Below are positions 31,874 to 40,088 of a DNA stretch of 64,000 nucleotides, piece by piece. Every line of letters starts with the position of its first letter. Within the stretch, counting starts at the first letter, position 1. Below the pieces are notes generated by a model. It was not told the origin of the DNA. It did not search any database and saw nothing but the letters and a program-made list of their open reading frames with translations. The stretch spans positions 1 through 64,000 of the forward strand of contig CAJTKX010000002.1 in the NCBI GenBank assembly GCA_910577055.1. The letters run 5' to 3'. Source of the stretch: an uncultured Christensenella sp. (lineage in GTDB: Bacteria > Bacillota > Clostridia > Christensenellales > Borkfalkiaceae). A program made the translations under genes and the position numbers.

Positions 31874-31896
31874 GCCGCGGCACAAAGTGCCGCGGC
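31874..31896. terminator. bidirectional terminator between the peptide genes and the MocR gene
   Basis: 10-bp perfect stem GCCGCGGCAC (31874-31883), loop AAA, and its complement (31887-31896), then ttatattatattt. Confidence 0.9.
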
Positions 31897-31901
31897 TTAT
31901 A

Positions 31902-33248
31902 TTATATTTCAGAAAGGGCGTTTGGCGTAAGCGCGGAATAGTTTATTACCGCGCACCCATCCACCCCCGCCATCGGTGCAAGAAGATAGTCCGAAAGACA
32001 TTTTAGCCTTATCCCGCGGGCGGCGGCAAGCAGTTTAATTTGCCCGTCAGACTTAGCGTCGGGAAACTTGGCGATAAGGTGAAGCCCGCTGCCCGTATCC
32101 GCCACCTCGCACCGCTCGGGCAAGGCGGCAAGCCTTTTCAACAGCGCGGCGTGAACGGCGCGGTAATAATTTCTAAGACGGTTTAAGTGCCGCTCGAAAT
32201 ATCCGCCGTCAAGCATTCGAGCAAGCGCCTTTTGCTCGAACAGCGGCACAAAATTTGCCGACGACGAGAAGATTTTTAAAAAACGTTCGTATAGCTCGGG
32301 TGGCAACACCATGTAACCCATTCGCATGGAGGGCGCAAGGCTTTTAGAAAAGGTGTTCATATAAATAACCCTTTCGGGGCAAAGCCCGCACATGCACTGC
32401 AATGGCTTGCCCGTTAGACGGAACTCGCTGTCGTAGTCGTCCTCAACGATATAACCGCTGCTGTTTTTCGCCCAACTTATTAAGCGCGAACGGGCGGAAA
32501 CGGGCATAACCACGCCCGTAGGGAATTGGTGTGAAGGTGAAACGTGCGCAATTGCGGCTTGGCTTTGTTCAAGTACGGAAATATCTATACCTTGCTCGGT
32601 AACGTTGACCGGAAGGCAACGTGCGCCGTTAAGCGCGTATGTAAACGAAATTTTACCGTAGCCCGGGTTTTCCACGGCGTAAATCTTATCGCGGCCCAAC
32701 AGCTGCACTATTACGCCGTAGAGGTGCTCAGCGCCCGCCCCGACGACAACGTAACGCGGGTCCACGTCTATCCCGCGCGAACGATACAAGTACGCAGAAA
32801 TCGCACGTTTCAGTTGTTTGTCGCCGTCGCAAGGAACGCGCTCTAAAAGGTGTTCGCCGCAATCAGCCAAAACCGCGCGAATAAGGCGCGCCCATACCGA
32901 AAACGGGAACATATTCGGGGGTGTATTGCCGTGAACAAGGTCAAGCTTGAACTTTTCCTCAGCCGGCTCGCATTCGGGCTTAACGGGTGCGGAACGGTCT
33001 TTATTTAGCCCTTCCGCAACGCTTTCGGCAAAAAATCCGCTGCGCTCCTTAGAGCGGATATACCCCTCGGCAAGAAGTTGGTCGTAAGCAAGCTGAACGG
33101 TTACTACGCTTACGCCAAGCTCCGCTGCAAAGACGCGCTTGGACGGAAGCCTTTCCCCACCCTTAATTTTGCCGCGCAAAATATCTTCGCGAATTAAGGA
33201 ATACAATGTATAGTATTTGTTTTTGCCCGTTAAATTGTAGTTGTACAT
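31902..33248 (-). CDS. pdxR: MocR/PdxR-type regulator (GntR winged helix fused to aminotransferase fold)
   Basis: 448 residues. N-terminal GntR winged helix (about 10-75, with LPSKRVFAAELGVSVVTVQL), a linker, then a class I aminotransferase-like domain with the PLP lysine in TFSKSLAPSMRMGY (about 300) and the Asp/Tyr site in VEDDYDSEF. MocR regulators sense PLP or amino compounds. It is divergent from an ECF S component across 72 bp that hold an inverted repeat, so it probably controls vitamin B6 uptake. No ribosome site precedes the ATG, and a TATAAT lies seven bases away, so it is likely leaderless. The pdxR name rests on context. Confidence 0.85.
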   Translation of the reverse strand: MYNYNLTGKNKYYTLYSLIREDILRGKIKGGERLPSKRVFAAELGVSVVTVQLAYDQLLAEGYIRSKERSGFFAESVAEGLNKDRSAPVKPECEPAEEKFKLDLVHGNTPPNMFPFSVWARLIRAVLADCGEHLLERVPCDGDKQLKRAISAYLYRSRGIDVDPRYVVVGAGAEHLYGVIVQLLGRDKIYAVENPGYGKISFTYALNGARCLPVNVTEQGIDISVLEQSQAAIAHVSPSHQFPTGVVMPVSARSRLISWAKNSSGYIVEDDYDSEFRLTGKPLQCMCGLCPERVIYMNTFSKSLAPSMRMGYMVLPPELYERFLKIFSSSANFVPLFEQKALARMLDGGYFERHLNRLRNYYRAVHAALLKRLAALPERCEVADTGSGLHLIAKFPDAKSDGQIKLLAAARGIRLKCLSDYLLAPMAGVDGCAVINYSALTPNALSEI

Positions 33249-33249
33249 A

Positions 33250-33310
33250 TTTGGTATTATAAAATTATATTGAATTGATTATTTTAATAACACCAAACGG
33301 TTGATATAAT
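33250..33310. promoter_or_regulatory. divergent promoter region with inverted-repeat operator (pdxR / ECF S component)
   Basis: Inverted repeat TTTGGTATT (33250-33258) and AACACCAAA (33289-33297) with one mismatch. A minus-strand TATAAT (33256-33261) serves pdxR. A plus-strand TATAAT (33305-33310) serves the transporter but lacks a good -35, as expected for an activated promoter. Confidence 0.6.
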
Positions 33311-33320
33311 TATTAGCGTT

Positions 33321-33992
33321 ATGGTTAAGAACAAGAAGAAAAAGGTTTTATTTACGACAAAGTGGCTGACCTACACCGCGTTGATGACGGCGCTTGTAGT
33401 GGCTACGGGGTACATACCCGGCATACCCGTGCTTACGGGCAAAATTTATTGGTGCGATTTTGCGATATTTACGGCGGCGTACATATTGGACCCCCTTGCC
33501 GCGTTTATCGTGGGCGGAATAGGCACAACGTTTTTCGATTTGTTCGGAATAAACGGAACGGCTTATAACGCAATACCTTCGCTTATAATTCACGGCGTGC
33601 AAGGGCTTGTAGCCTCATTGACGTTTATGCTGTTAAATAAGCATTTCAACAAAGCCGGCAGCAATAGGCGCGAGGGTGTAATTGCCGTTATTTCAAGCAT
33701 ATTCCCCGCCCTTTGGGTGATTTTCGGATATTTTATAAAGCGAATAACGTGGGAAACCTTACTCCCAGAAGTTGCTGTTATGAAGATGCCCGCCAACATT
33801 TTGCAAGAGGTCATAGGTATTACGGTAGCGATAATTATATGCTATGTGTGTAGATTCAAAAAGCAGCTTAAAGCGGCGCACTTGCTGCCAGATTTCAAAG
33901 GCGAAATTTTGGATAAAAATGACGTGGTTGAAACGGCGAATGTTGAAAGCGATACTTTGCAAGCACAAAACGTTGATAATATTGAAAATTAA
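33321..33992 (+). CDS. ECF transporter S component, probably for a B6 vitamer
   Basis: 223 residues with five or six membrane helices and a charged C-terminal tail. The N-terminal motif TYTALMTALVVATGYIPGIP is typical of ECF substrate-binding S components. It would recruit the shared EcfAA'T module, whose genes are not in the window. The substrate is inferred from the divergent MocR/PdxR regulator, and other vitamins are possible. The ATG is only 10 bases past the -10 box with no ribosome site, so the mRNA has almost no leader. Confidence 0.8.
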   Translation: MVKNKKKKVLFTTKWLTYTALMTALVVATGYIPGIPVLTGKIYWCDFAIFTAAYILDPLAAFIVGGIGTTFFDLFGINGTAYNAIPSLIIHGVQGLVASLTFMLLNKHFNKAGSNRREGVIAVISSIFPALWVIFGYFIKRITWETLLPEVAVMKMPANILQEVIGITVAIIICYVCRFKKQLKAAHLLPDFKGEILDKNDVVETANVESDTLQAQNVDNIEN

Positions 33993-34002
33993 TTTTTGCA
34001 TA

Positions 34003-34038
34003 AAAACAGCCCCGCGGCAATCGCCGCGGGGCTGTTTT
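34003..34038. terminator. bidirectional terminator between the S component and ddl
   Basis: 16-bp perfect stem AAAACAGCCCCGCGGC, loop AATC (34019-34022), and its complement; serves both convergent genes. Confidence 0.93.
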
Positions 34039-35139
34039 CTATTTGCTGCCGAGTTTGACCGAATTCGAAGATATATTTTCAAGTATGCCCGTGTGCAACA
34101 ATTTTTTACTTTTTGCTTTTGCAAAGTCCTCCGCCGCTTGTTCTATTACCGCATTAAGCACCGCGAAGAAGTCCTTAAACCCGCTTGAAAGCAAATAATA
34201 CGATAGCGACCCGGGAACGGTGTTGACCTCGCTTAAATACACCTCTCCGCCACTTATTATGTAGTCAAAGCGAACGATGCCGCGCATATTCAAGTCGGAA
34301 TAGACTTTGCGGGTTATATCCTTTATCAGCTTTGCCGTGTCTGCGGGGATATCCGCGGGAAGAACGCTTTTGCCACCGCCTTGGTACTTATCTTCGAAGC
34401 TTAAAATCTCGCCGCCGGAAATTGCCTCCTCACACTCCGAAGTTACAACCTCGCCGCCGTAGAAGTATGCCGCGCAATTTATTTCGCGGCGGTTGCCGAG
34501 ATATTTTTCGACTATAACTGCGCTGTCGTAAATTAAAGCCGTTTCCACGGCGGATTGCAACTCTTTAAGGTTGTTTACCTTTTCAACGCCGATGCTCGAA
34601 CCGAGGGTTACGGGCTTAACTATCATCGGAAACTGCGACATATTATGGGGGCAATCAACCTCTTCACGACTTTTTATATAGGCGTACTCCGCCGTTTTTA
34701 CGCCTAACGCCGACAATATAAGCTTGGTTAAATATTTATCCATAAACAGCGAGGACTCGAAAATGCCCGCGCTTGCAAGCGGTATATCCGCAGTTTGAAA
34801 AAGCCCGCTGACAGCCCCGCCCTCGCCCGTACCGCCGTGGCAACAGTTTAACGCAGCGTCCGCTTTTATGAACTTTTTCATTCTGCCCTTTCTGTTGAAA
34901 AGATAAACCCCGCAGTTTGCAATAGCGGCTTTGGGAAAAGCCTTGAAATTATCGCTTTTGAAGTTTTTGACGTCGGCAAGCTCGGGCGAGCAGTAAGTCG
35001 AGCCGTCTTGCGCAATGTAGACGGGGATAACGGTGTGTCCGCCGTTCTTTAAAATATTTGCAGCCATAGTACCCGTAATTACGGATACTTCGTTTTCGTT
35101 CGATACGCCGCCGAATACGACGATTATATTTTTTGACAT
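34039..35139 (-). CDS. ddl: D-alanine--D-alanine ligase
   Basis: 366-residue ATP-grasp enzyme that makes the D-Ala-D-Ala dipeptide for peptidoglycan. Visible motifs: VFGGVSNENEVSV at the N-terminus, HGGTGEGGAVSGLF, the ATP-binding PMIVKPVTLGSSIGV, and the metal-binding SEVNTVPGS. It is the last gene of the tsaE-tsaB-rimI-hydrolase-murF-ddl block, directly after murF, whose substrate it produces. The Tyr/Phe determinant of D-Ala versus D-Lac use is not assigned. Confidence 0.95.
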   Translation of the reverse strand: MSKNIIVVFGGVSNENEVSVITGTMAANILKNGGHTVIPVYIAQDGSTYCSPELADVKNFKSDNFKAFPKAAIANCGVYLFNRKGRMKKFIKADAALNCCHGGTGEGGAVSGLFQTADIPLASAGIFESSLFMDKYLTKLILSALGVKTAEYAYIKSREEVDCPHNMSQFPMIVKPVTLGSSIGVEKVNNLKELQSAVETALIYDSAVIVEKYLGNRREINCAAYFYGGEVVTSECEEAISGGEILSFEDKYQGGGKSVLPADIPADTAKLIKDITRKVYSDLNMRGIVRFDYIISGGEVYLSEVNTVPGSLSYYLLSSGFKDFFAVLNAVIEQAAEDFAKAKSKKLLHTGILENISSNSVKLGSK

Positions 35140-35184
35140 AAAAAATCACCTCCGCTTATTTTTTAGCTTTGGTGAATTTGCGGC

Positions 35185-36777
35185 TTAGTATATATCGGGC
35201 AAATCGTTAAGAAAAAGCACCGTATCGCCGTTTTGAAGAATGGTTTTAAGTTCGTCTTGCGCGGCGTTTAACGTAGGAACTATTTTTAATATAGACGCGT
35301 CGCCGCCGTTTTCGATATAGCCGTTTTTGACGGGGGTTATAAGCGTTTCCCCGACGAGAATGACAAAATCCAAGCCGACAAGTTGCCCGCCCAAACGGGA
35401 GTTCTCCTCTTCTTCCAATACGCCAAGCTCTACAAGCCCGGGAGTGACAACGATTTTTCTGCCCTCAAAGCTTCTTAAAACCTCAAGCGCTGCCGCTGCG
35501 CCCTTAATATTGGAATTGTACCCGTCGTCAAGGATATTTACCCCGCCCGACTTTATAAGTTGAAGGCGGTGCTCGATAAAGTCAACCTCTTCGATAGCCG
35601 CAACTATCTCTTCGGCCGTCATACCCAAATTATATGCAACAAGCGCGGAAATTGCTACGTTTTGTGCCGAGTGCTTACCCAAAAGCCGCGTATGCGCTTT
35701 ATAGGTTTTGCCGCCCAATTTCAATTTAAAAGTACTGCCGTCTGCGTTGCAAACTATATCGGAAAAGCAGTCCGCACAGTGTTTGACCCCCGAATATGCC
35801 TCAAATAATGCGTAACAGTCGGGCGAAATAAAGCTTACCGCGCCGCCTTGCAATATTTCGCTTTTAGCTTTTACAACGTTCTCGATACTGCCGAAGCTTT
35901 CAAGATGTTGGGGGCAAATCCCAGTAATTACCGCAACGCTCGGCGGACAAAATTCGCAAAGTTCCGCAATATCGCCGACGTGGCGGGCGCCCATTTCAGC
36001 AATAAAGAAATCATATTGCGAAAGGTCGTTGTTGTTGATTGAAAGCGCAAGCCCCATAGGGGTGTTATGCGAACGCGGCGTTGAAAGCACGCGGTATTTT
36101 TTGGAAAGGATATCGGAAAGTATTTTTTTACAGCTTGTTTTGCCGTAGCTGCCGGTTATGCCTATTACTTTTATAGACGAAGCTGCAAGCTTCTTTTTTG
36201 CCTTTTTAACGAACGCTTTGTTGTTGGGAACCTCGTAAATTTTTGCAATGATATTGGCAAGCACGGCTATAGGGAACATTAAAATAGGAAAAATCGATAG
36301 CGCGCAGTACCTCAGCGTAGTATATACGTTGTTGCCCCAAACGCTGTCCGCAAAGTTGAGAAGGCAGATTGATAAGTAAACCAAAATAGCGTTCAAAAGC
36401 GTCAAAATGACGAAAAGCCGCTTTAAGCGGGGCGTTAAGGTCAACGGCGTTCTTAAAGCCACCTTGTTATCCGCCCATATAAACACGGAGAAGAAAACGA
36501 TATACGACGCAAAGCCTATAACCGCAGACCATTCGCCCGCGAAAGAGAAGCACAGCGAAACTACGGCGCAAGCAAGCGCGCACATAAGCATTAAAAGAAC
36601 GTGTCTGCCGAATACGAGGTTGCCCTTTTTGTGCGACCATTTTATAAGGCGCGTGCCGCTGTAGCCCGACGACTGCAATATGCCGAGAAGCTTATAAAAG
36701 CACCCGCTATACAATAGCGCGAAAACTACGGCGCATAACACGCATTCAATTGTCTTTGGAACAGAAATAAAAAACAT
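35185..36777 (-). CDS. murF: MurF-type UDP-MurNAc-tripeptide:D-Ala-D-Ala ligase with N-terminal membrane domain
   Basis: 530 residues. The first 180 hold about five membrane helices (roughly 8-30, 58-80, 85-102, 119-140, 155-178). The Mur ligase core then starts: P-loop GITGSYGKTS (206-215), the central AEMGARHVGDI, and the C-terminal domain with DDGYNSN. The normal soluble MurF N-terminal substrate domain is not evident. Adjacency to ddl supports MurF. A related amide ligase with another acceptor is the main alternative. Its ATG overlaps the stop of the hydrolase gene. Confidence 0.8.
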   Translation of the reverse strand: MFFISVPKTIECVLCAVVFALLYSGCFYKLLGILQSSGYSGTRLIKWSHKKGNLVFGRHVLLMLMCALACAVVSLCFSFAGEWSAVIGFASYIVFFSVFIWADNKVALRTPLTLTPRLKRLFVILTLLNAILVYLSICLLNFADSVWGNNVYTTLRYCALSIFPILMFPIAVLANIIAKIYEVPNNKAFVKKAKKKLAASSIKVIGITGSYGKTSCKKILSDILSKKYRVLSTPRSHNTPMGLALSINNNDLSQYDFFIAEMGARHVGDIAELCEFCPPSVAVITGICPQHLESFGSIENVVKAKSEILQGGAVSFISPDCYALFEAYSGVKHCADCFSDIVCNADGSTFKLKLGGKTYKAHTRLLGKHSAQNVAISALVAYNLGMTAEEIVAAIEEVDFIEHRLQLIKSGGVNILDDGYNSNIKGAAAALEVLRSFEGRKIVVTPGLVELGVLEEEENSRLGGQLVGLDFVILVGETLITPVKNGYIENGGDASILKIVPTLNAAQDELKTILQNGDTVLFLNDLPDIY

Positions 36778-37499
36778 TAACTCTCCGTTAAAAAAGCGAA
36801 CAATTTAAAATTGAATTCTTTTGGGTGCTCGGAAAAGCAGAAGTGCCCGCCCTCGGTCAGTTCGAGCTTGCTGCCGGCTATAAGCGAGCGAAACGTTTCG
36901 CCCTCCTCTGTCGGCGGGGTGACCGCGTCCTCGCGCCCGTATAATAATAAGGTAGGGGCAGAAATTTGCGCGGCGTATTTCTTTAAATCTTCGTTGACTA
37001 TTCTTTTAAAGCTTTTTTTCATTAGGGGCGAAAGGGATTTGTAGTCCTCGCTGCCGAAGTGCCTTTCCGCAAACTTGGGAAACAGCCTTTTTACCCGCCT
37101 ATATCGCGTTATTTGGCGCATATATTGGGGTGTACGGGGTTTTACAAGTCCCGCGCCGCCGGTTATTATCAATTTTCGAAGCCGAGTTTTTTCGGCAGAA
37201 AACAGCCTAAAAGCAACCCTTGCGCCGAACGAGTGAGCCAAAACGTGCGGGCAGTTCAAATGCGCCGCGTCCATAAATTTTAAAAGCCAATCGGCGTACT
37301 CCTTTACGCCCCAAGCTTCGTCCGCGCCCTCGCTTGCGCCGAAGCAAGGAAAATCTACGGCGGTGACGCGATAGTAGTTTTTTAAGAAATTTATCTGATA
37401 GTAAAAGCTTTCCTTTTTGGAACCGTAGCCGTGCAAAAGAAGAATATCTTCCCCCACGCCGCACCTTGAAAAGGATACGAATTTACCGTCTATAAAAAT
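36777..37499 (-). CDS. alpha/beta hydrolase with probable AUU start codon
   Basis: An alpha/beta hydrolase: oxyanion segment LLLHGYGSK, nucleophile elbow AHSFGA, acid in GREDAVTP, and a C-terminal His in EGGHFCF. The first GTG (37457) would begin in the middle of the first strand. The frame stays open upstream, and an ATT at 37499 lies seven bases after AAAGGAG, at the very end of rimI. Starting there adds 14 residues (IFIDGKFVSFSRCG) and restores a normal N-terminus, giving 240 residues. It overlaps murF by one base. Substrate unknown. Confidence 0.75.
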   Translation of the reverse strand: MFIDGKFVSFSRCGVGEDILLLHGYGSKKESFYYQINFLKNYYRVTAVDFPCFGASEGADEAWGVKEYADWLLKFMDAAHLNCPHVLAHSFGARVAFRLFSAEKTRLRKLIITGGAGLVKPRTPQYMRQITRYRRVKRLFPKFAERHFGSEDYKSLSPLMKKSFKRIVNEDLKKYAAQISAPTLLLYGREDAVTPPTEEGETFRSLIAGSKLELTEGGHFCFSEHPKEFNFKLFAFLTES

Positions 37500-37500
37500 T

Positions 37501-37935
37501 TTAAAGCTCCTTTACCATTACGAGGCAATCCTCTCCGTCGGAATAATAACGCGTCCTTGCGTAAGCGCCTTTAAAGCCGCTTTTAAGATACAGCTCCATT
37601 GCAATAGCGTTGGATACCCTAACTTCCAAAAACACCTTTTTACAGCCGCAAGCAGCAGCCACGTCGATTAACTCGCCGATAATCGCAGTACCCACGCCGC
37701 TATGGCGGTAAGGCTCGGTCACGGCAACGTTGGCAATATCCGCAGTGTCTGCGGCGACGGTTATACCGCCGTAGCCGATGATTTCGCCGCCGTCCTCGGC
37801 AAGCACGCCGTGAAAGCTGTCCGTATCGAAGCTGGAAGCAAGCATTTGAAAACTCCACGGCTCTTGCGGGAAACACTCTGTTTCAATCTGAGAAATTTTG
37901 AGGATATCCTTATAATCCCACTTTCTTATCTGCAC
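37501..37935 (-). CDS. rimI: ribosomal-protein-alanine N-acetyltransferase (RimI, GNAT family)
   Basis: 144-residue GNAT acetyltransferase. The acetyl-CoA motif is EPYRHSGVGTAII (about 77-89), followed by VFLEVRVSNAIAMELY typical of RimI. It overlaps tsaB by 26 bp. The tsaE-tsaB-rimI order is widespread and links it to the t6A genes. Confidence 0.92.
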   Translation of the reverse strand: MQIRKWDYKDILKISQIETECFPQEPWSFQMLASSFDTDSFHGVLAEDGGEIIGYGGITVAADTADIANVAVTEPYRHSGVGTAIIGELIDVAAACGCKKVFLEVRVSNAIAMELYLKSGFKGAYARTRYYSDGEDCLVMVKEL

Positions 37936-38527
37936 AGCGCGCCTCCTCCGCTTGACTTTTGCGAACGTAAAGCGCGCGCATATCGTCGGATAACGCTGCG
38001 CACTTTAAAGCCGCTTCCTTCAAGCAATTTTTCACGTCGAGTTTGGTGTAATTTTCAAATGGCAAATCCTCGAAGCCGAAAAGCGGGGTTTGCAAAGCCT
38101 TTACTTCGTCCTCGGAGAGATATGAAGGCGCAAAAACGACTTTTTCGCCCTCGTATCCGCAAACGTAATAGTGAGCGTGCGCCGCGTCTATGACGACGTA
38201 CGACTTTTTACTGTTGACATTATATGCAATCAAGTCGAACGCGGTGATTGACTTTAACGGCTTTTTTGCCGCCGCCGCAAAGCCCTTAGCCGTGGCCACG
38301 CCTATTCTTATTCCCGTAAACGACCCTGGACCCGTTACTGCGGCGATAAAATCGCATTCTTGGGGAGCAAGTTCTATTTCGGTTAAAGCTTTGTCAACCT
38401 CGTCCATTAATATAACCGAGTGTTGCATAGCGCACTCGGGCAAGTGTCTTAAAACCGACTTTTCGCCTTTTTGGGCGTAGACCGTCAAATAGCGCGAAGA
38501 GGTGTCTATTGCAAGAAAATCAGTCAT
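37910..38527 (-). CDS. tsaB: tRNA t6A synthesis protein TsaB
   Basis: 205 residues of the HSP70/actin-like fold: FLAIDTSSRYLTVY at the start and VTGPGSFTGIRIGVATAKG. TsaB scaffolds TsaD in making the t6A37 modification of ANN-decoding tRNAs. It overlaps tsaE by 8 bp. No tsaD or tsaC is in this window. Confidence 0.94.
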   Translation of the reverse strand: MTDFLAIDTSSRYLTVYAQKGEKSVLRHLPECAMQHSVILMDEVDKALTEIELAPQECDFIAAVTGPGSFTGIRIGVATAKGFAAAAKKPLKSITAFDLIAYNVNSKKSYVVIDAAHAHYYVCGYEGEKVVFAPSYLSEDEVKALQTPLFGFEDLPFENYTKLDVKNCLKEAALKCAALSDDMRALYVRKSQAEEARCADKKVGL

Positions 38528-38939
38528 AAATAATCTTTCTTTTCCCCTCCCCGAGTTTTTCTATCGTTACGGTTTTGTAATTTTCGGGCAGAACGTCTTG
38601 AATGTTTTCCGCCCACTCGATAACGCATACTCCGCCCGCATAGAAATAATCGCAAAGCCCCAAAGCCTCGGCTTGCGCGCCGCTGATTAAGCGGTAGCAA
38701 TCGAAGTGGAAAAGCTTGCCCGAATAGTCGTTCATATACGCGTAAGTGGGGCTTAAAACCTCGTCATCAATCCCAAGTCCTTTTGCAATACCCTTTGTTA
38801 AAACGGTTTTGCCCGCGCCCATTTCGCCGTTTAAAACGACGACGGCGTTCGGTTTTAAGTTTTTTGCGTAATTTTCCCCGAATTTAAGCGTTTGCTCGGG
38901 GTTGTCGGATAAAAATTCTGCCATAAATTTATATAGCAA
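38520..38939 (-). CDS. tsaE: tRNA t6A synthesis ATPase TsaE
   Basis: 139-residue small ATPase with the P-loop GEMGAGKTVLTKG (about 41-52) and FHFDCYRL. It completes the TsaBDE complex. It is first in the operon. The ATG is preceded by TATATAAATTT, without a ribosome site, so a leaderless mRNA is possible here as well. Confidence 0.94.
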   Translation of the reverse strand: MLYKFMAEFLSDNPEQTLKFGENYAKNLKPNAVVVLNGEMGAGKTVLTKGIAKGLGIDDEVLSPTYAYMNDYSGKLFHFDCYRLISGAQAEALGLCDYFYAGGVCVIEWAENIQDVLPENYKTVTIEKLGEGKRKIIYD

Positions 38940-39002
38940 TATAATAACATAAAAAAAATTATTGTAAAATGATTTACGGAAGAAAATTTTTAAGAAATTT
39001 TA

Positions 39003-39031
39003 TTGACACGCGGCTGCGGTAAAGCTATAAT
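39003..39031 (+). promoter_or_regulatory. promoter of the FMN riboswitch-ribU unit
   Basis: Perfect consensus TTGACA (39003-39008), 17-bp spacer, TATAAT (39026-39031). Confidence 0.88.
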
Positions 39032-39042
39032 TAATTTGAAGT

Positions 39043-39156
39043 TGTTCTTTGGGGCGGGGTGCAATTCCCCACCGGCAGTATAGTCTGCGAAGAGCGTAAG
39101 CTCCCGAACGGGTGAAATTCCCGTACCGACGGTAAAGTCCGGATGATAAAAGAACT
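39043..39156 (+). ncRNA. FMN riboswitch (RFN element)
   Basis: The conserved parts of the RFN element are all present in order: GGGGCGGGGTGCAATTCCCC, ACCGGCAGTATAG, GCGTAAGCTCCCGAACGG, ATTCCCGTACCGACGGT and AGTCCGGATG. The outer stem is closed by TTGTTCTTT and AAAGAAC. It controls ribU by termination (next feature). Confidence 0.97.
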
Positions 39157-39181
39157 TATAAAGCGGATTTTCGTTTTATTG

Positions 39182-39208
39182 CGCCCCTATTTGTTCGGGG
39201 CGTTTTTT
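39182..39208 (+). terminator. riboswitch-controlled terminator before ribU
   Basis: Stem CGCCCC/GGGGCG (39182-39187, 39197-39202) followed by six T, between the FMN aptamer and ribU. This is the expression platform for an OFF switch. Confidence 0.88.
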
Positions 39209-39254
39209 GATGCAAAGAGCGACTTTAAAAATATTTTTTAGAGGTGTTTTTTGT

Positions 39255-40019
39255 ATGGAACAAGCAGCAACTACACGGCGCGGATATTTCAATTCCGCAA
39301 GAATAGCGGTCATCGCTATGTTTTCTTCTTTGGCGGGGATATTGTACATATTCAATTTCTCAATGTCGTTCGCCTTCCCAAGCTTTCTGGAATTTAACTT
39401 CTCGGATATCCCGACGCTTATCGGAACTTTTACGTTAGGTCCCGTATCGGGCGTGATAATTACCGTTATAAAAATACTTTTAAAACTTGTGTTTAAAGGT
39501 ACTTCGACGGTGTTCGTCGGAGAACTATCGGACCTTGTGACCTCATGCGTGTTTGCCGTAACGGCGGGGCTGATTTATAAGCGAAAACGCACTTTCAAGG
39601 GTGCGCTGATTGCAATGGCTGCCGGCACGGCTGCGGAAGTTGCGGTTGCCATTATTTTCAATTGGTTAGTGCTTGTACCGTTCTACGTTCAGTTCTTTTT
39701 CCACGGAAGCTGGGAACCGCTTATCGGAATGATGACGCCATTATTCCCTAACTGCACCAAAGAAAATTTTTACAACTTCTATCTTTGGGTTTCTATACTG
39801 CCGTTTAACCTTATGCGGTGTCTTGTAGCGGTTTTGGTTACGTTGCCCGTATACAAACGCATATCGAATCTAATAAACAAATTCAACGCTAAAATAACGC
39901 CTAAGGACGACGCAAGCGGCGAAAAGGTCAGAAAGATAAACATAGGCGCAATCATTGCGGGAGTTGCCATTCTGGCGCTTTTAGTACTGTTTGCATTGTT
40001 AAGATTCTTCGTTTTTTAA
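39255..40019 (+). CDS. ribU: riboflavin ECF transporter S component RibU
   Basis: 254 residues from the ATG at 39255, behind AGAGGTG; the in-frame upstream start lies inside the terminator region. Six membrane helices are visible, with the RibU-like stretch FLEFNFSDIPTLIGTFTLGP and an extra C-terminal helix after a charged segment (about 215-250). The FMN riboswitch directly upstream identifies riboflavin as the substrate. It needs an EcfAA'T module encoded elsewhere. Confidence 0.95.
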   Translation: MEQAATTRRGYFNSARIAVIAMFSSLAGILYIFNFSMSFAFPSFLEFNFSDIPTLIGTFTLGPVSGVIITVIKILLKLVFKGTSTVFVGELSDLVTSCVFAVTAGLIYKRKRTFKGALIAMAAGTAAEVAVAIIFNWLVLVPFYVQFFFHGSWEPLIGMMTPLFPNCTKENFYNFYLWVSILPFNLMRCLVAVLVTLPVYKRISNLINKFNAKITPKDDASGEKVRKINIGAIIAGVAILALLVLFALLRFFVF

Positions 40020-40053
40020 CGATTGACCCCCGAATATGCTTTAAATAACGCAA

Positions 40054-40085
40054 AAAGCGGCGGCGCATTTATGCGCCGCCGCTTT
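40054..40085. terminator. bidirectional terminator between ribU and glyA
   Basis: 15-bp perfect stem AAAGCGGCGGCGCAT with a two-base loop and its complement, then TATTTT. Confidence 0.92.
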
Positions 40086-40088
40086 ATT

